Shown here: one piece after another, positions 1 to 9,041 of the stretch | Layout of the letters: each line of letters starts with the position of its first letter | How positions within the stretch are numbered: position 1 is the stretch's first letter | Assembly: GCA_027488135.1 (NCBI GenBank) | Contig: JAIYCH010000125.1 | Span: 1 to 57,839, forward strand | DNA from: Saprospiraceae bacterium | GTDB taxonomy: Bacteria > Bacteroidota > Bacteroidia > Chitinophagales > Saprospiraceae | Length of the DNA: 57,839 nucleotides | Direction: 5' to 3' | Translations under genes and position numbers: made by a program | The notes under the pieces: model-generated | What the model was told of the DNA's origin: nothing | The model's input: the letters and a program-made list of their open reading frames with translations, nothing else | Databases searched by the model: none

Positions 1-342
1 ATTGAATGGAAGAGATTCATTTACTTTGATTAGCCATTCGATTATTTTATTTTGTTTTAAAGACTCAGGATAGTGGGTATTTTTATACTTTGTATAAAAA
101 TACTGGATAATAGTTCTGTAGTCAACGGTATTTATCAACGCAGTTGATTTGAACGACCTCAAATCTGCTTCCTCTTTTGGAAGAATTTGTTGATTGTTTG
201 TCGTTAAAATGTGTAATTCACTAAAAATTTTATTAAATAGTTGAGCTAAATGAAAATTTCGTATAACCCCAACGGATTGTATGGGTGGAAAGTAATAAGA
301 AATAAAAATACAGGTTGAATTTTTAATTTCAGACTCGGCCAC
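1..342 (-). CDS. Glycosyltransferase family 4-like protein, N-terminal part (cut by window edge)
   Basis: This is an open frame of 114 codons that runs off the left edge of the window, so only the N-terminus is visible. The translation carries a typical GT4-type opening, SYYFPPIQSVGVIRNFHLA, in which a hydrophobic beta strand leads into a Pro-Pro loop; many Bacteroidota sugar transferases of cell-surface polysaccharide clusters begin this way. No ATG is available. The GTG at 342, preceded by AGGAAAA, is my choice of start, but the frame is open for about 35 codons further upstream, so a TTG start is possible. It is last in a co-directional group with a second glycosyltransferase and an O-antigen polymerase-like protein, which supports a role in surface polysaccharide assembly. 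The sugar and acceptor cannot be told. Confidence 0.7.
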   Translation of the reverse strand, partial: MAESEIKNSTCIFISYYFPPIQSVGVIRNFHLAQLFNKIFSELHILTTNNQQILPKEEADLRSFKSTALINTVDYRTIIQYFYTKYKNTHYPESLKQNKIIEWLIKVNESLPFN

Positions 343-526
343 TATTTTTCCTATAAATGTAAATAAATTACTAAAGTATTGGAGCAAATTATCATACCAT
401 TTTGTAAGGATATTTAATGCCGGCAAAATGAATTTAAACCATTTTTTTCAAGTATTTTTCTCATTTTCTATCCGTTTGACCTAATCCCTAAAGAGCTGTG
501 TATTATTAACTTTCTTCTTTTCATCA

Positions 527-931
527 TTACCCAAATAATTTTATTTCACTTTTACTTGCCCACCATGCCCAAAGGATTAGAATAGGTTGTCCAATCAACA
601 AGCGTATCCATGAATTCAAAGGGGTCATTTGAATAGAACCGATGATAAATTCCCCTTTTTGAATAAAATAAATATGGCTTGGTATAAATGCTACCAACAT
701 GATGATTATACATTTAGCGGCAAATAATCGCGTTCTATTAGGTATAAGTAGTAAAGCGAGGGAAATTTCAGCGACCCCTGCCATTATATTTATCTCTTTA
801 GCCCATAAAGACAGATAAGGTGGAATAACGGGTAAATAAAATGCAGGCGATGCAAAATGATTATAACCTGCGAACAGATAAAAACCTATTAATAGAAAGA
901 ATAATGTGTGTTGGAGGATATTTGTTTTCAT
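527..931 (-). CDS. DoxX-like small integral membrane protein
   Basis: A 134-residue protein with four hydrophobic segments, at roughly residues 8-25, 45-63, 70-90 and 108-127. The order and spacing, with an early F-x-F/Y-x-G-x-x-H/K pattern in the first helix (LFAGYNHF) and an AGVAEISLALLL second helix, match the DoxX/DoxD-like family. Members sit in the inner membrane; a few are linked to thiosulfate or quinone oxidation or oxidative stress, but most have no assigned reaction, so none is assigned here. It lies between the O-antigen polymerase-like gene and a partial glycosyltransferase on the same strand, with gaps of 133 and 184 bases, so it may have its own promoter. It shows no link to polysaccharide synthesis other than position. 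Confidence 0.75.
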   Translation of the reverse strand: MKTNILQHTLFFLLIGFYLFAGYNHFASPAFYLPVIPPYLSLWAKEINIMAGVAEISLALLLIPNRTRLFAAKCIIIMLVAFIPSHIYFIQKGEFIIGSIQMTPLNSWIRLLIGQPILILWAWWASKSEIKLFG

Positions 932-1064
932 CTCTAAATATATTGAATTTTTCGATGTTAATTTATAAGGGTGGGTTATCTTTTCATTAAAGAGGAATAA
1001 TAAATCAAAAATCTATCGTATCAATAATTCTTATGGTCAATGATCCGTTATAAGCGCGATTATA

Positions 1065-2381
1065 TTATGAATTTCCAGGGTATTGCTGGCTTCGCACAGT
1101 TACCCCAAAAAATCCAAGTAGGATCCATAAATGTCTAAAATTTTGAATATCCGTTGAAATAGCTTCCAGCATGAAATAGGAAAAGGAACAAATGAAAATC
1201 CATTTTAAGCCATTTGAATCAGGTAATCGGACTACTTCTTTATAAATGGTGAACATAAGGAAAAGTAAGGTTAGAAATCCTGAAATTCCATATTCTGCTA
1301 AGATTCCTGTGTAAGTAGAAAGGGGGTCGTAGGCGGGTCTTGAAATAGTTTCTTCCATTTTTTTGTATTTTAAATTAATGACATTCAATAAGTTACCTCC
1401 ACCGCATCCAAAATATGGATGTTCAATAAATTCCTTTAATGCATTGTCCTTTTGCACAAAATACCAGGATTTATATAAATAATAATTATCTATTTTTAAA
1501 AATGGAATGGCCAGACCATAAACCTCTTTTTCCCTGAATGGTTTTTGGGTTACCATAATATGGGTTAACAATATTGAACTTATAATAAGAAAAGAAGCGA
1601 AAAGGCTGACGAATATTATTTTTTTATTTTTTACCAATGTATTAAAATATAAAATGAGTATAGCTAAAATAAATGGTAGAGATTTTCCATACGTGCCAAG
1701 CAACATTAGTCCTATAATTATGATTAAAAGAATCAAGGCTCTTTTATTTATAGAATTAGTTTTAATTTTCCCATTTATAATCGCTGTAATGATCCAAAAA
1801 GGAATACTTAAAATACTTACCAACATTACAGGTTCATTGGTTAACACTTTTAAGCGATATAAATCACCAAAATAAGGATAAGAATAAAAGATTTGAAATA
1901 CACCTATATTTATATCTTGTGTTAATAATGTTAAACCTATAAAAAGGGTAATTATAATTAAAGCTAGTTGTGTAATAAATGCTTTAGCTAGGAATAATTC
2001 TATTTCTTTGGCCTGAGAATTAAAAAATATAAATTGGATTAAAAAATATAAACAAAACAAATAAAATTGACCGGAAAGTTCAAGGAAAGTTGTTACATTA
2101 AAATGTATAATTAAATTTATAATTCCTATTAAAAACCATAGAATTATGGCTTTATCCAAGGCTGTCATTTTAATAATTTTCCAGTTAGCCCATGTAAGTT
2201 TGGGAATAAACAGGAGTATCAGAATTACAAATATAATTTCGGGAATTTGGATTTTACTGTTAACAATTGGGAGCCAAATAATTTTTTGAAATGGGATGGT
2301 TATAATATAAAGGCAAAGTAATAGTAAGTAGGTTTTTCTGGTTTTAAGATGATAACAACTAAATTCTACCATTTTCAACAT
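1065..2381 (-). CDS. O-antigen ligase/polymerase-like polytopic membrane protein
   Basis: The 438-residue protein is almost entirely hydrophobic, with about ten to twelve predicted membrane helices. A larger polar loop near residues 270-350 contains EHPYFGCGGGN, the counterpart of the HP-x-x-G-x-G-x-x-N signature in the periplasmic loop of WaaL/Wzy-type O-antigen ligases and polymerases. Such proteins join or polymerise undecaprenyl-linked glycan units on the periplasmic face of the inner membrane. The start lies 4 bases after the stop of the upstream glycosyltransferase, so the two are almost certainly cotranscribed. Whether it is a ligase or a polymerase cannot be decided, because these families share the fold and diverge strongly in sequence. 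Confidence 0.75.
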   Translation of the reverse strand: MLKMVEFSCYHLKTRKTYLLLLCLYIITIPFQKIIWLPIVNSKIQIPEIIFVILILLFIPKLTWANWKIIKMTALDKAIILWFLIGIINLIIHFNVTTFLELSGQFYLFCLYFLIQFIFFNSQAKEIELFLAKAFITQLALIIITLFIGLTLLTQDINIGVFQIFYSYPYFGDLYRLKVLTNEPVMLVSILSIPFWIITAIINGKIKTNSINKRALILLIIIIGLMLLGTYGKSLPFILAILILYFNTLVKNKKIIFVSLFASFLIISSILLTHIMVTQKPFREKEVYGLAIPFLKIDNYYLYKSWYFVQKDNALKEFIEHPYFGCGGGNLLNVINLKYKKMEETISRPAYDPLSTYTGILAEYGISGFLTLLFLMFTIYKEVVRLPDSNGLKWIFICSFSYFMLEAISTDIQNFRHLWILLGFFGVTVRSQQYPGNS

Positions 2382-2385
2382 CTGT

Positions 2386-3549
2386 TTATTTTAATGTTTC
2401 ATATACAATATCATTAATTTGGTCTGCTATAATAGCATCATCAAATTCATTACACGCTTTCATTCTACCTATTTCTCCCATTAATTTCTTTTCTTCCGGA
2501 AGGAGAGACATGAATTTTAAAAAAGTATCTGCCAGAGCCTTTGAATTTTTAATTTCCACTAAATAACCATTTTCTCCATCTTGTACTGCTTCTCTACAAC
2601 CTGCCGTTTGAGAAGTAATGATTGGTTTTCCCATAGCCATGCCTTCTGTGATGGTTCTGGCAATCGCCTCACGGTAGGAAGGTAACACAATACAATCTGA
2701 TGAGGCAATCACTTCTCTTATATCTTTGACAAAGCCAAGATATTGGATTATTTCATCTTCAATCCATTGGATTAATTCTTTTTTATCAATGGTTGCGGGA
2801 TTATTTTCATCTATTTCTCCAACTATTAAAAATTCAACATCATTTCTGTTTTCTCCCACTATTTTGGCTGCTTCTACAAATTCCCTTATCCCCTTATCGT
2901 ATAACAATCTGCCTATGAAGGTGAATACTGTTTTTTTTCTTTTTTTAATATTTTCCAATGGTTTGTACCATTGGGTATTTACGCCACATCCTTTTATAGA
3001 AATAGATTTTTGTTTAGTTACAATAGTCAAAGATTCAAATAATTCCCTATCCTCAATGTTCTCGAAGATAAATTTTTCATTGAATCTACCAGAAATTTTA
3101 TATAATGAGGTGACAATACTTTTCAGGAGGCCACCGTGTATAAAAGGGTAGCCTAATCCAGTAATTATGGCAATAGATTTTAATTGCAAACTTTTGGCAG
3201 CAAGGCTTCCATAAATATTTGGTTTGTTTGTAAAATGAAGTATTACATCGGGATTGATTTCCTTATAAATACGCCTCAGCTCTAAAAATAATCTAATATC
3301 ATTCAATGGATTGACACCATCTCTCACTAAACGTTGCAGATTATAGTGTAAAACGGAAGGATATTTATCTTTATAAATTAGGTATTCATCAACGGGTGCG
3401 ACTACAATTACTTTAAACCCCTCACTTAAAAACTTTTCAATCAGATTTAATCTAAAATTATAAATATTCCATGTGGTATTAGCTACCAAAGCAATGATTC
3501 TCCCCTTCTTATTCTCTTTCATATATCGTTCTTTCAAACCTATATTCAT
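2386..3549 (-). CDS. Glycosyltransferase family 4 (PglA/WfbT-like)
   Basis: The 387-residue protein has the two-domain GT-B plan of retaining GT4 enzymes. The N-terminal Rossmann domain opens with IALVANTTWNIYNFR, characteristic of transferases that add N-acetylgalactosamine or related sugars to lipid-linked glycans. The C-terminal domain begins near residue 205 (TFIGRLLYDKGI) and carries the E-x7-E nucleotide-sugar motif in REAIARTITEGMA, followed by GKPIITSQTAGCREA. Expected location is the cytoplasmic face of the inner membrane. It is first of a tight pair with the O-antigen polymerase-like gene (4-base gap). A start at 3522 (MKENKKG) is equally plausible and gives a more usual N-terminus. 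The exact sugar donor is not determinable. Confidence 0.85.
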   Translation of the reverse strand: MNIGLKERYMKENKKGRIIALVANTTWNIYNFRLNLIEKFLSEGFKVIVVAPVDEYLIYKDKYPSVLHYNLQRLVRDGVNPLNDIRLFLELRRIYKEINPDVILHFTNKPNIYGSLAAKSLQLKSIAIITGLGYPFIHGGLLKSIVTSLYKISGRFNEKFIFENIEDRELFESLTIVTKQKSISIKGCGVNTQWYKPLENIKKRKKTVFTFIGRLLYDKGIREFVEAAKIVGENRNDVEFLIVGEIDENNPATIDKKELIQWIEDEIIQYLGFVKDIREVIASSDCIVLPSYREAIARTITEGMAMGKPIITSQTAGCREAVQDGENGYLVEIKNSKALADTFLKFMSLLPEEKKLMGEIGRMKACNEFDDAIIADQINDIVYETLK

Positions 3550-3863
3550 TAAAAAGGTTAAATATAATGGTTAAATTGGATTAAGGGGTGGTACTTTTAT
3601 AAAATTAGTACCTGTTTTACTATTTATATATTATAAATAAGGATTTACAAAAACCTTGGTGGCTTAATATTTTCAAACTAATAAAAATGACCCTTTTTTT
3701 ATTTAAGTTTCATGTTGTATTTCCTTTTCATGTTTATGGTTAATAGAATTATTGGTTTTGTAGATTTCCAGCTTTTTTAATTAGATTAATCTACTTTGTT
3801 CATTATTCAAAAAGGGATTATTCTAGTTTTATTTTGGAAAGATAATTATTTATTGATAACAAG

Positions 3864-4170
3864 GAGGATGTCTAAAAAGCCTAAATGCATTAAAATTATT
3901 ATCACTAAGATGGCGGTGCTATGCCGTGTGAGTTGATACGAAATTATACATCTACGAATAAACATTATGGTTAAAACGAAGACGTTCTCTGTAATCGTCA
4001 AAATCCTGATTCATAACCGAGGGTTAGTGTTAAATTTTGTATATAAAACCTATTATCCATTGGTTATAAACTTAGGAAATCATCCATTTTTTTTCCTTGG
4101 TCATCACAAAGGCTTATTAGTCCAATTTATAAAGAGCATAAAAAAAGAGGTTATCTTTTTAGATAGCCTC
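3864..4170. repeat. Possible decayed small mobile element (MITE-like) in the 650-base non-coding gap
   Basis: The stretch 3550-4199 has no convincing gene. Within it, GAGGATGTCTAAAAAG at 3864-3879 and the reverse complement of 4155-4170, GAGGCTATCTAAAAAG, agree at 14 of 16 positions, giving terminal inverted repeats around a 307-base AT-rich core. The ends resemble those seen on several insertion sequences (GAGG-x-TGTCTAAAAAG type). I see no target-site duplication and no transposase. The right end also forms the thrC terminator hairpin by itself, so part of the match could be coincidence in AT-rich DNA. Confidence 0.3.
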
Positions 4171-4176
4171 TTTTTT
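4141..4176 (-). terminator. Rho-independent terminator after thrC
   Basis: A 9-base-pair stem, GAGGTTATC against GATAGCCTC with one G-U pair, closes a six-base loop and is flanked by A6 on the left and T6 on the right. It lies 24 bases past the thrC stop codon and would end the thrABC transcript; the A-tract on the other side lets it work in both directions. Confidence 0.75.
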
Positions 4177-4199
4177 GTATTCAATTACGACAACCAGTT

Positions 4200-5537
4200 T
4201 CACTTTTTTATATTAAATGTAGATAATAATTGATTTTTAAAGCCATCATATTTTATATCCATTTCTATGGAAACTTTTTCCTTATTTGCCAATATAGATA
4301 GTCTTTCGGGTACATCTATGGGACGTCCTAAGATTCTTTCCACGTCAGGTTTGAATTTTGACGAATGTGCTGTTTCCAATATGATTCCATAAGTATCTGC
4401 ATGCGTTTTCATGTACTCTTTTAACGCATAATACCCCACAGCACCGTGAGGATCTATAATATAGTTATAATTTTGATATACTTCTTTAAGGGCACTTTCC
4501 GTTTGGGTATCATCTACGGCTATTCCCGTAATTTCATTTTTCACATTGTTCCACGTGGAACATTCTTTTGAATTACTTTCATAAAGATCTAAAATTCTAG
4601 GGAAATTTGATGGATTTCCAACATCCATTGCATTTGATAGGGTTCTGATGGCGGGTTTTGCTATATATTCTCCGGTAGATAAATAATCGGGAACTATTTT
4701 ATTTACATTCGTTGCGGCTATAAAGTGATGAATAGGCAGGCCCAATTGTTTGGCGATTAAACCTGCTGTAATATTGCCAAAATTACCACTTGGCACAACG
4801 TAGGTAATGTTTTTGGTCTTTCTTGTATTTTCTGATATTTGCCTATAGCTTTCAAAGTAATAAAAGGATTGAGGAATCAAACGAGCAATATTAATTGAAT
4901 TGGCAGATGACAAGCGTAGTTGAGCATTTAAATCCTTGTCCAGAAAAGCTTCTTTAACCAGCGCCTGACAGTCGTCAAAAGTACCATCTATTTCTAATGC
5001 ATGTACATTGCCACCCAAGGTGGTTAGTTGCTTTTCCTGTAATTCACTTACTTTTCCTTTTGGATATAGAATAACAACGCTGATGCCAGGTACGTGATGA
5101 AATCCAAAAGCAACGGCTCCACCCGTATCTCCGGAGGTGGCTACAAGTATGATCAATTCTTGTTTATTTCCACCATTGTAATATTGCATTATTCTGGACA
5201 TAAATCGCGCGCCAAAGTCTTTAAAAGCTAACGATGGTCCATGAAATAATTCTAAAGTAGCAATATCATTATTTAAGAGATAATTTGGCGCAGGAAAATT
5301 AATAGCGTCATAGGTTATTTCTGCTAATTTTTCGTCGGGAATAGATCCTTCAAAAAGATGTTTTGCTATTTGGAAGGAGTTTTCCTGAAAGGAATTTTCC
5401 TCAAATTTTTCCCAGAATGTATGAGGTAAAGGTTTAATCTTAGACATGTATAAACCATTATCAGGAGGCAAGCCTTCCATTATGGCTTTTTCTAAGTTGA
5501 CAACAAACGCTTTGTTTTTCGTGCTGTAAAGTTTCAT
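4200..5537 (-). CDS. thrC: Threonine synthase
   Basis: Converts O-phosphohomoserine to threonine in the cytoplasm, using pyridoxal phosphate; last step of the pathway. The 445 residues match the family length. The PLP lysine is K106 in LAFKDFGARF, preceded by FHGPS, and the phosphate-binding region includes ATSGDTGGA near residue 130. The C-terminal ETAHSSKF motif binds the substrate phosphate. The start MKLYSTKN is typical. It lies 13 bases after thrB and ends the thrABC operon, with a terminator 24 bases downstream. A perfect 16-base parS-like palindrome is embedded in the coding sequence around residues 326-331 (CSTWN). Function is not in doubt. Confidence 0.97.
   Translation of the reverse strand: MKLYSTKNKAFVVNLEKAIMEGLPPDNGLYMSKIKPLPHTFWEKFEENSFQENSFQIAKHLFEGSIPDEKLAEITYDAINFPAPNYLLNNDIATLELFHGPSLAFKDFGARFMSRIMQYYNGGNKQELIILVATSGDTGGAVAFGFHHVPGISVVILYPKGKVSELQEKQLTTLGGNVHALEIDGTFDDCQALVKEAFLDKDLNAQLRLSSANSINIARLIPQSFYYFESYRQISENTRKTKNITYVVPSGNFGNITAGLIAKQLGLPIHHFIAATNVNKIVPDYLSTGEYIAKPAIRTLSNAMDVGNPSNFPRILDLYESNSKECSTWNNVKNEITGIAVDDTQTESALKEVYQNYNYIIDPHGAVGYYALKEYMKTHADTYGIILETAHSSKFKPDVERILGRPIDVPERLSILANKEKVSIEMDIKYDGFKNQLLSTFNIKK
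4547..4562. other. parS: parS-like centromere site (ParB-binding palindrome) inside thrC
   Basis: The 16 bases TGTTCCACGTGGAACA form a perfect palindrome and fit the general bacterial parS consensus (TGTTnCACGTGnAACA). Sites of this sequence are bound by chromosomal ParB/Spo0J proteins, which load there and spread to organise the origin region. The bases encode Cys-Ser-Thr-Trp-Asn and part of the next codon of thrC on the minus strand; parS sites often lie within genes. I found no second copy in the window; other CACGTG hexamers, such as the one near 10057, lack the flanking half-sites. ParB binding is inferred from sequence only. Confidence 0.8.
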
Positions 5538-5550
5538 GAATATATCTTTA

Positions 5551-6477
5551 TTAGGAAAGAACTACGGCTCCTCCCGGATTTATTTTCCCCGTGTACGAAG
5601 TCGCAGGAATGCCGTGATATTCAAAAATATTTCTCATGGCCATCCCTCCTTTTTGGGCAGCTGTTTCACCTTTAAAAAGGGCGAAAATAGAAGGTCCAGC
5701 ACCAGAGATACTGCAACCCAAGGCATCCATTTTTAAAGCCATATTTTTTATCTCATAAAAATGAGGTATTAATATAGCTCGTTGAGGTTCAATGATATGA
5801 TCTGTCAAAGATCTTCCAATCAGTTCATAATCAGAACGATAGAGTCCAGCAATGAAAGATGCCAGATTTCCTGTTTGTGCAATACATTTTTGAAGAGAAA
5901 TATCAGGTTTGAGTATATTACGGGAATCTCTTGTTAAAACTTCCACTTCAGGGTAAATCACCGCGGCCACCAGGTCGTCGGGAATTGGCAGAGAAGTTAT
6001 GTCAAGGGTTGCATTTTCACGAATTAAAATAATGCCTCCAAGTAAGGATGGCGCAACATTATCTGCATGATAGGAACCGTCGGCAAGTTGCTCCCCCAGT
6101 ACGGCAAAATGGAGTAACTCCTTTTTAGTCAGTGGATTTCCTAACAAAGTATTTACGGCGAAAACGCCAGCCACCGCACTGGCAGCACTGGAACCTAGCC
6201 CGCTTCCAAAGGGCATTTTTTTGTGGATATCCAGTTCAATGCCTGTCTCGCTTTTTCCAAGGAAATTCAAAAGTGCCTGCGCCGAAAAAGTGGCCGTATT
6301 TTTTTCTGGCGAAAAAGGTAAGCGGTTCGTTCCGGTAATCTGGCCAATACTCATCCCCTTCCCATCAGAAAATCGCGCAACCACCTCATCTCCGGGGCTT
6401 TCCAAGGCAAAGCCTAATATGTCATAGCCTACCCCAATATTAGCCACCGAGGCAGGCGCAAAAACACGAATTTCCAT
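5551..6477 (-). CDS. thrB: Homoserine kinase (GHMP family)
   Basis: Phosphorylates L-homoserine with ATP to O-phosphohomoserine, the substrate of ThrC. From the start at 6477 (MEIRVFAPASVANIG) the protein has 308 residues, normal for the family. The GHMP ATP-binding motif is PFGSGLGSSAAS near residue 90, and the C-terminal SISGAGPSIFAL motif is also present. A longer frame runs to 6552, but its first 25 residues overlap the end of thrA and lack family character, so I reject it. The gaps are 4 bases to thrA and 13 to thrC, so the three genes form one transcript. Confidence 0.96.
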   Translation of the reverse strand: MEIRVFAPASVANIGVGYDILGFALESPGDEVVARFSDGKGMSIGQITGTNRLPFSPEKNTATFSAQALLNFLGKSETGIELDIHKKMPFGSGLGSSAASAVAGVFAVNTLLGNPLTKKELLHFAVLGEQLADGSYHADNVAPSLLGGIILIRENATLDITSLPIPDDLVAAVIYPEVEVLTRDSRNILKPDISLQKCIAQTGNLASFIAGLYRSDYELIGRSLTDHIIEPQRAILIPHFYEIKNMALKMDALGCSISGAGPSIFALFKGETAAQKGGMAMRNIFEYHGIPATSYTGKINPGGAVVLS

Positions 6478-6481
6478 AAAA

Positions 6482-8941
6482 TTAATTGAGTTGATTGGCA
6501 ATTTTAATAATTTCAGAGAAAATACCTGCAGCGGTAACCTCCGCTCCTGCACCTGGACCTCTAATCACCAATGGCCTTTCCTTATAACGCGAGGTAGTGA
6601 AAACAATCATATTATCGCTTCCACTCAACTGGGAAAATGGATGAGAATCAGACATTTTTTCCAGTGAAATACTGGCTTTTCCATCTTCTAGTTTAGCCAC
6701 CATACGAAGCACCTTGTTTTCAGCTTTAGCCTCTAAAAATAGCTGCTCAAAAGTATCATTTTCAGCGGCTAAGGCTTTGATAAAGGCAGGAACATCGGGT
6801 GCATTTTGACAATTATCAGAAAGAACAGAGGTGATAATTACCTCGTCACTTTCAATCCTCGCACCCGCTTCTCGGGCGAGAATGATGAGTTTTCTTCTTA
6901 AATCAATACCATTTAAGTCAATTCTTGGGTCTGGTTCGGTATAGCCTAAAGCCATCGCCTCTTCAACCATTTGACTGAATGTCTGGCCATTATTTCCAAA
7001 AGTATTAAAAATATAAGACAGAGAACCCGATAAAACAGCTTCCATTTTAATGATTCTGTCCCCACTATTTATCAAATCGTTCAAAGTGGAAATAACAGGT
7101 AAACCTGCGCCGACATTTGTTTCGTACTGAAACATAACGCCTCTCTTTCTGCTTAACGATTTTAAGGCGGCGTATTTGTCATAGCCGGAAGAATTGGCTA
7201 TTTTATTTGGCGTAGAAATTGAAATGCTGGCATTCAGGATCGTTTCGTAAAAATGTGTGATTTCTTCGTTCGCCGTATTATCAATAAAAATGGAATTAGG
7301 CAAGTTTATACGCTCCATTTCTTCCACAAAGGTTGAAAGGTGACTGGTCTCCCCCATTTCATTTAACGTCTCCCTCCATTGGTCTAAAGAAATACCTTCT
7401 CGGCGGATAATCATTTTTTTACTATTAGCTAAACCTACAAGCTTTAGGTCCAGGGAAAGTTCTTTCTTTAGAAATTCCTCCTGGGCTAATATCTGGTTTA
7501 AAAGGGTACCACCTATCAAACCGCAACCAACCATAAAAAGATGAATGGTTTTTGTATGAGAAAGGAAAAATGCCTCATGCATTACGTTTAATGCTTTAGA
7601 CTCATCTAACCGACTGATAACTACAGAGATATTTAACTCAGAGGAGCCCTGTGCAATAGCTGCCACATTGATGCCATTTTTACCTAAGGATTGAAATAAA
7701 CGTCCAGCTACACCAGGGAAATATCGCATTCTTTCTCCAATGACAGCTACCACGGCCAAATCCGTTTCTACTTTTAAGGTATCAATGAGCCCATTCTGGA
7801 TTTCTGTTTCAAATAATGCCTCCACTATTTCTTTTGCCAGGAACGCCTGATCAGGTTGTATGGCAAACGAGATGGAATGCTCAGAAGATCCCTGGGTGAT
7901 AAGAATGATATTGATAGATTTTTGGGCTAAGCCTGAAAATAATCTACCAGAAATACCTGGAACCCCAATCAAGCCACTGCCTTGCAAGGTAAGTAATGCA
8001 ATATGTTGAATAGAGGAAATACCTTTTACAGGATTATCACTCATTTCTGAATGATTTGAAACGAGGGTACCTTCGAAAGATGGATTAAAAGTATTTTTAA
8101 TGTAAAGAGGTATCTTTTTTGTTAAGGCAGGTTGAATAGTTGGTGGATAAATGACTTTTGCCCCAAAATGAGACATTTCCATAGCTTCAGCATAAGTCAT
8201 TTTGTGAATGGTAAACGCCTGAGGTACTTTCCTTGGATCTGCCGTTAGAACACCATCTACATCGGTCCATATTTCTATAGCCTCAGCGTCTAAGCCTGCA
8301 CCGAGGAGTGCTGCCGTATAATCGGATCCTCCCCTACCCAATGTGGTGGTTAATCCCCCTTTTCCAGCACCAATAAAACCTGTAACTACTTGAATTTCAT
8401 TTTTTTGAGAATAAAATTCTTTGATTTTTAAATAAGTATTGCTTAAATCAACTTTTGCATTTCCAAAATTCTTATCGGTCTTTATTATTTTTCTCGCATC
8501 TAAATAAGCTGCCGGAATGCCCGCTTGTTTTAATACATGCGATATTATAAAGGAAGAACTTCTTTCACCAAAACTCAATACATAGTCCATGGTCCTTAAT
8601 GAAGCTTCTCTTACCAGAAAAACGCCATGGAGTAAATTTTTTAAGACTTCCTGATTATTTTCTAATTCAGCAATAACTATGCTTCGAGTAGGCTCAATAA
8701 GTAAGGATTCGGCAGCTTCAAAATGACGTAAACGGAACTGTTCGTGTAAATTAAGATAACTGTTATCACCATTCGCAGCACGTTGACTCATTTCAATGAG
8801 CTGATCTGTCACTCCGCCAAATGCTGAAAAAACAACGGTAAACGGCTGTCCACTTAAGTAATAATCTTTAAGAATGGAGACAATTCCTCTGATTCTTTCA
8901 GGTTTTCCAACAGAAGACCCACCAAATTTTAGCACTTTCAT
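6482..8941 (-). CDS. thrA: Bifunctional aspartokinase / homoserine dehydrogenase
   Basis: Catalyses the first and third steps of the aspartate pathway: aspartate to aspartyl phosphate, and aspartate semialdehyde to homoserine. The 819-residue length matches fused ThrA. The kinase opens with KFGGSSVG at residues 5-12 and has TLGRGGSDYTA near 200. Two ACT-type regulatory regions occupy about 315-465, with GVPGISGRLFSGLAQKSINI and FPGVAGRLFQSLGKNGINV as paired repeats. The dehydrogenase starts near 470 with the NAD(P) loop GCGLIGG, and VGAGLPVISTLNDL is its substrate region. It is first in the thr operon. Feedback control by threonine is expected from the ACT regions; I saw no leader-peptide attenuator. 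A consensus -7 element lies 93 bases upstream. Confidence 0.97.
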   Translation of the reverse strand: MKVLKFGGSSVGKPERIRGIVSILKDYYLSGQPFTVVFSAFGGVTDQLIEMSQRAANGDNSYLNLHEQFRLRHFEAAESLLIEPTRSIVIAELENNQEVLKNLLHGVFLVREASLRTMDYVLSFGERSSSFIISHVLKQAGIPAAYLDARKIIKTDKNFGNAKVDLSNTYLKIKEFYSQKNEIQVVTGFIGAGKGGLTTTLGRGGSDYTAALLGAGLDAEAIEIWTDVDGVLTADPRKVPQAFTIHKMTYAEAMEMSHFGAKVIYPPTIQPALTKKIPLYIKNTFNPSFEGTLVSNHSEMSDNPVKGISSIQHIALLTLQGSGLIGVPGISGRLFSGLAQKSINIILITQGSSEHSISFAIQPDQAFLAKEIVEALFETEIQNGLIDTLKVETDLAVVAVIGERMRYFPGVAGRLFQSLGKNGINVAAIAQGSSELNISVVISRLDESKALNVMHEAFFLSHTKTIHLFMVGCGLIGGTLLNQILAQEEFLKKELSLDLKLVGLANSKKMIIRREGISLDQWRETLNEMGETSHLSTFVEEMERINLPNSIFIDNTANEEITHFYETILNASISISTPNKIANSSGYDKYAALKSLSRKRGVMFQYETNVGAGLPVISTLNDLINSGDRIIKMEAVLSGSLSYIFNTFGNNGQTFSQMVEEAMALGYTEPDPRIDLNGIDLRRKLIILAREAGARIESDEVIITSVLSDNCQNAPDVPAFIKALAAENDTFEQLFLEAKAENKVLRMVAKLEDGKASISLEKMSDSHPFSQLSGSDNMIVFTTSRYKERPLVIRGPGAGAEVTAAGIFSEIIKIANQLN

Positions 8942-9033
8942 TTCCTGAAATTTTATAAATAAAGTATAATGACCAATGAATTGGCGTTCAAAATGAAATA
9001 TAACAATTATTTGGTTTTTCAGGCTAAGTTTTA

Positions 9034-9041
9034 CAAATGTA
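9034..9041 (-). promoter_or_regulatory. Candidate -7 element for thrABC
   Basis: On the minus strand TACATTTG matches the Bacteroidota -7 consensus TAnnTTTG exactly, 93 bases upstream of the thrA ATG. The sequence 20 bases further upstream is TTAG, only a partial match to the -33 TTTG. This leaves a leader of roughly 85 bases, in which I see no clear riboswitch or attenuator. Confidence 0.45.

Noticed and set aside
3967-4233. Plus-strand open frame of 88 codons ending inside thrC
   Set aside because: Overlaps the thrC 3' end antisense, has a hydrophobic, repetitive composition and runs through the terminator hairpin; no family resemblance.
8942-9033. Threonine attenuator leader peptide before thrA
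   Set aside because: No short frame rich in threonine or isoleucine codons with a following hairpin and T-run.
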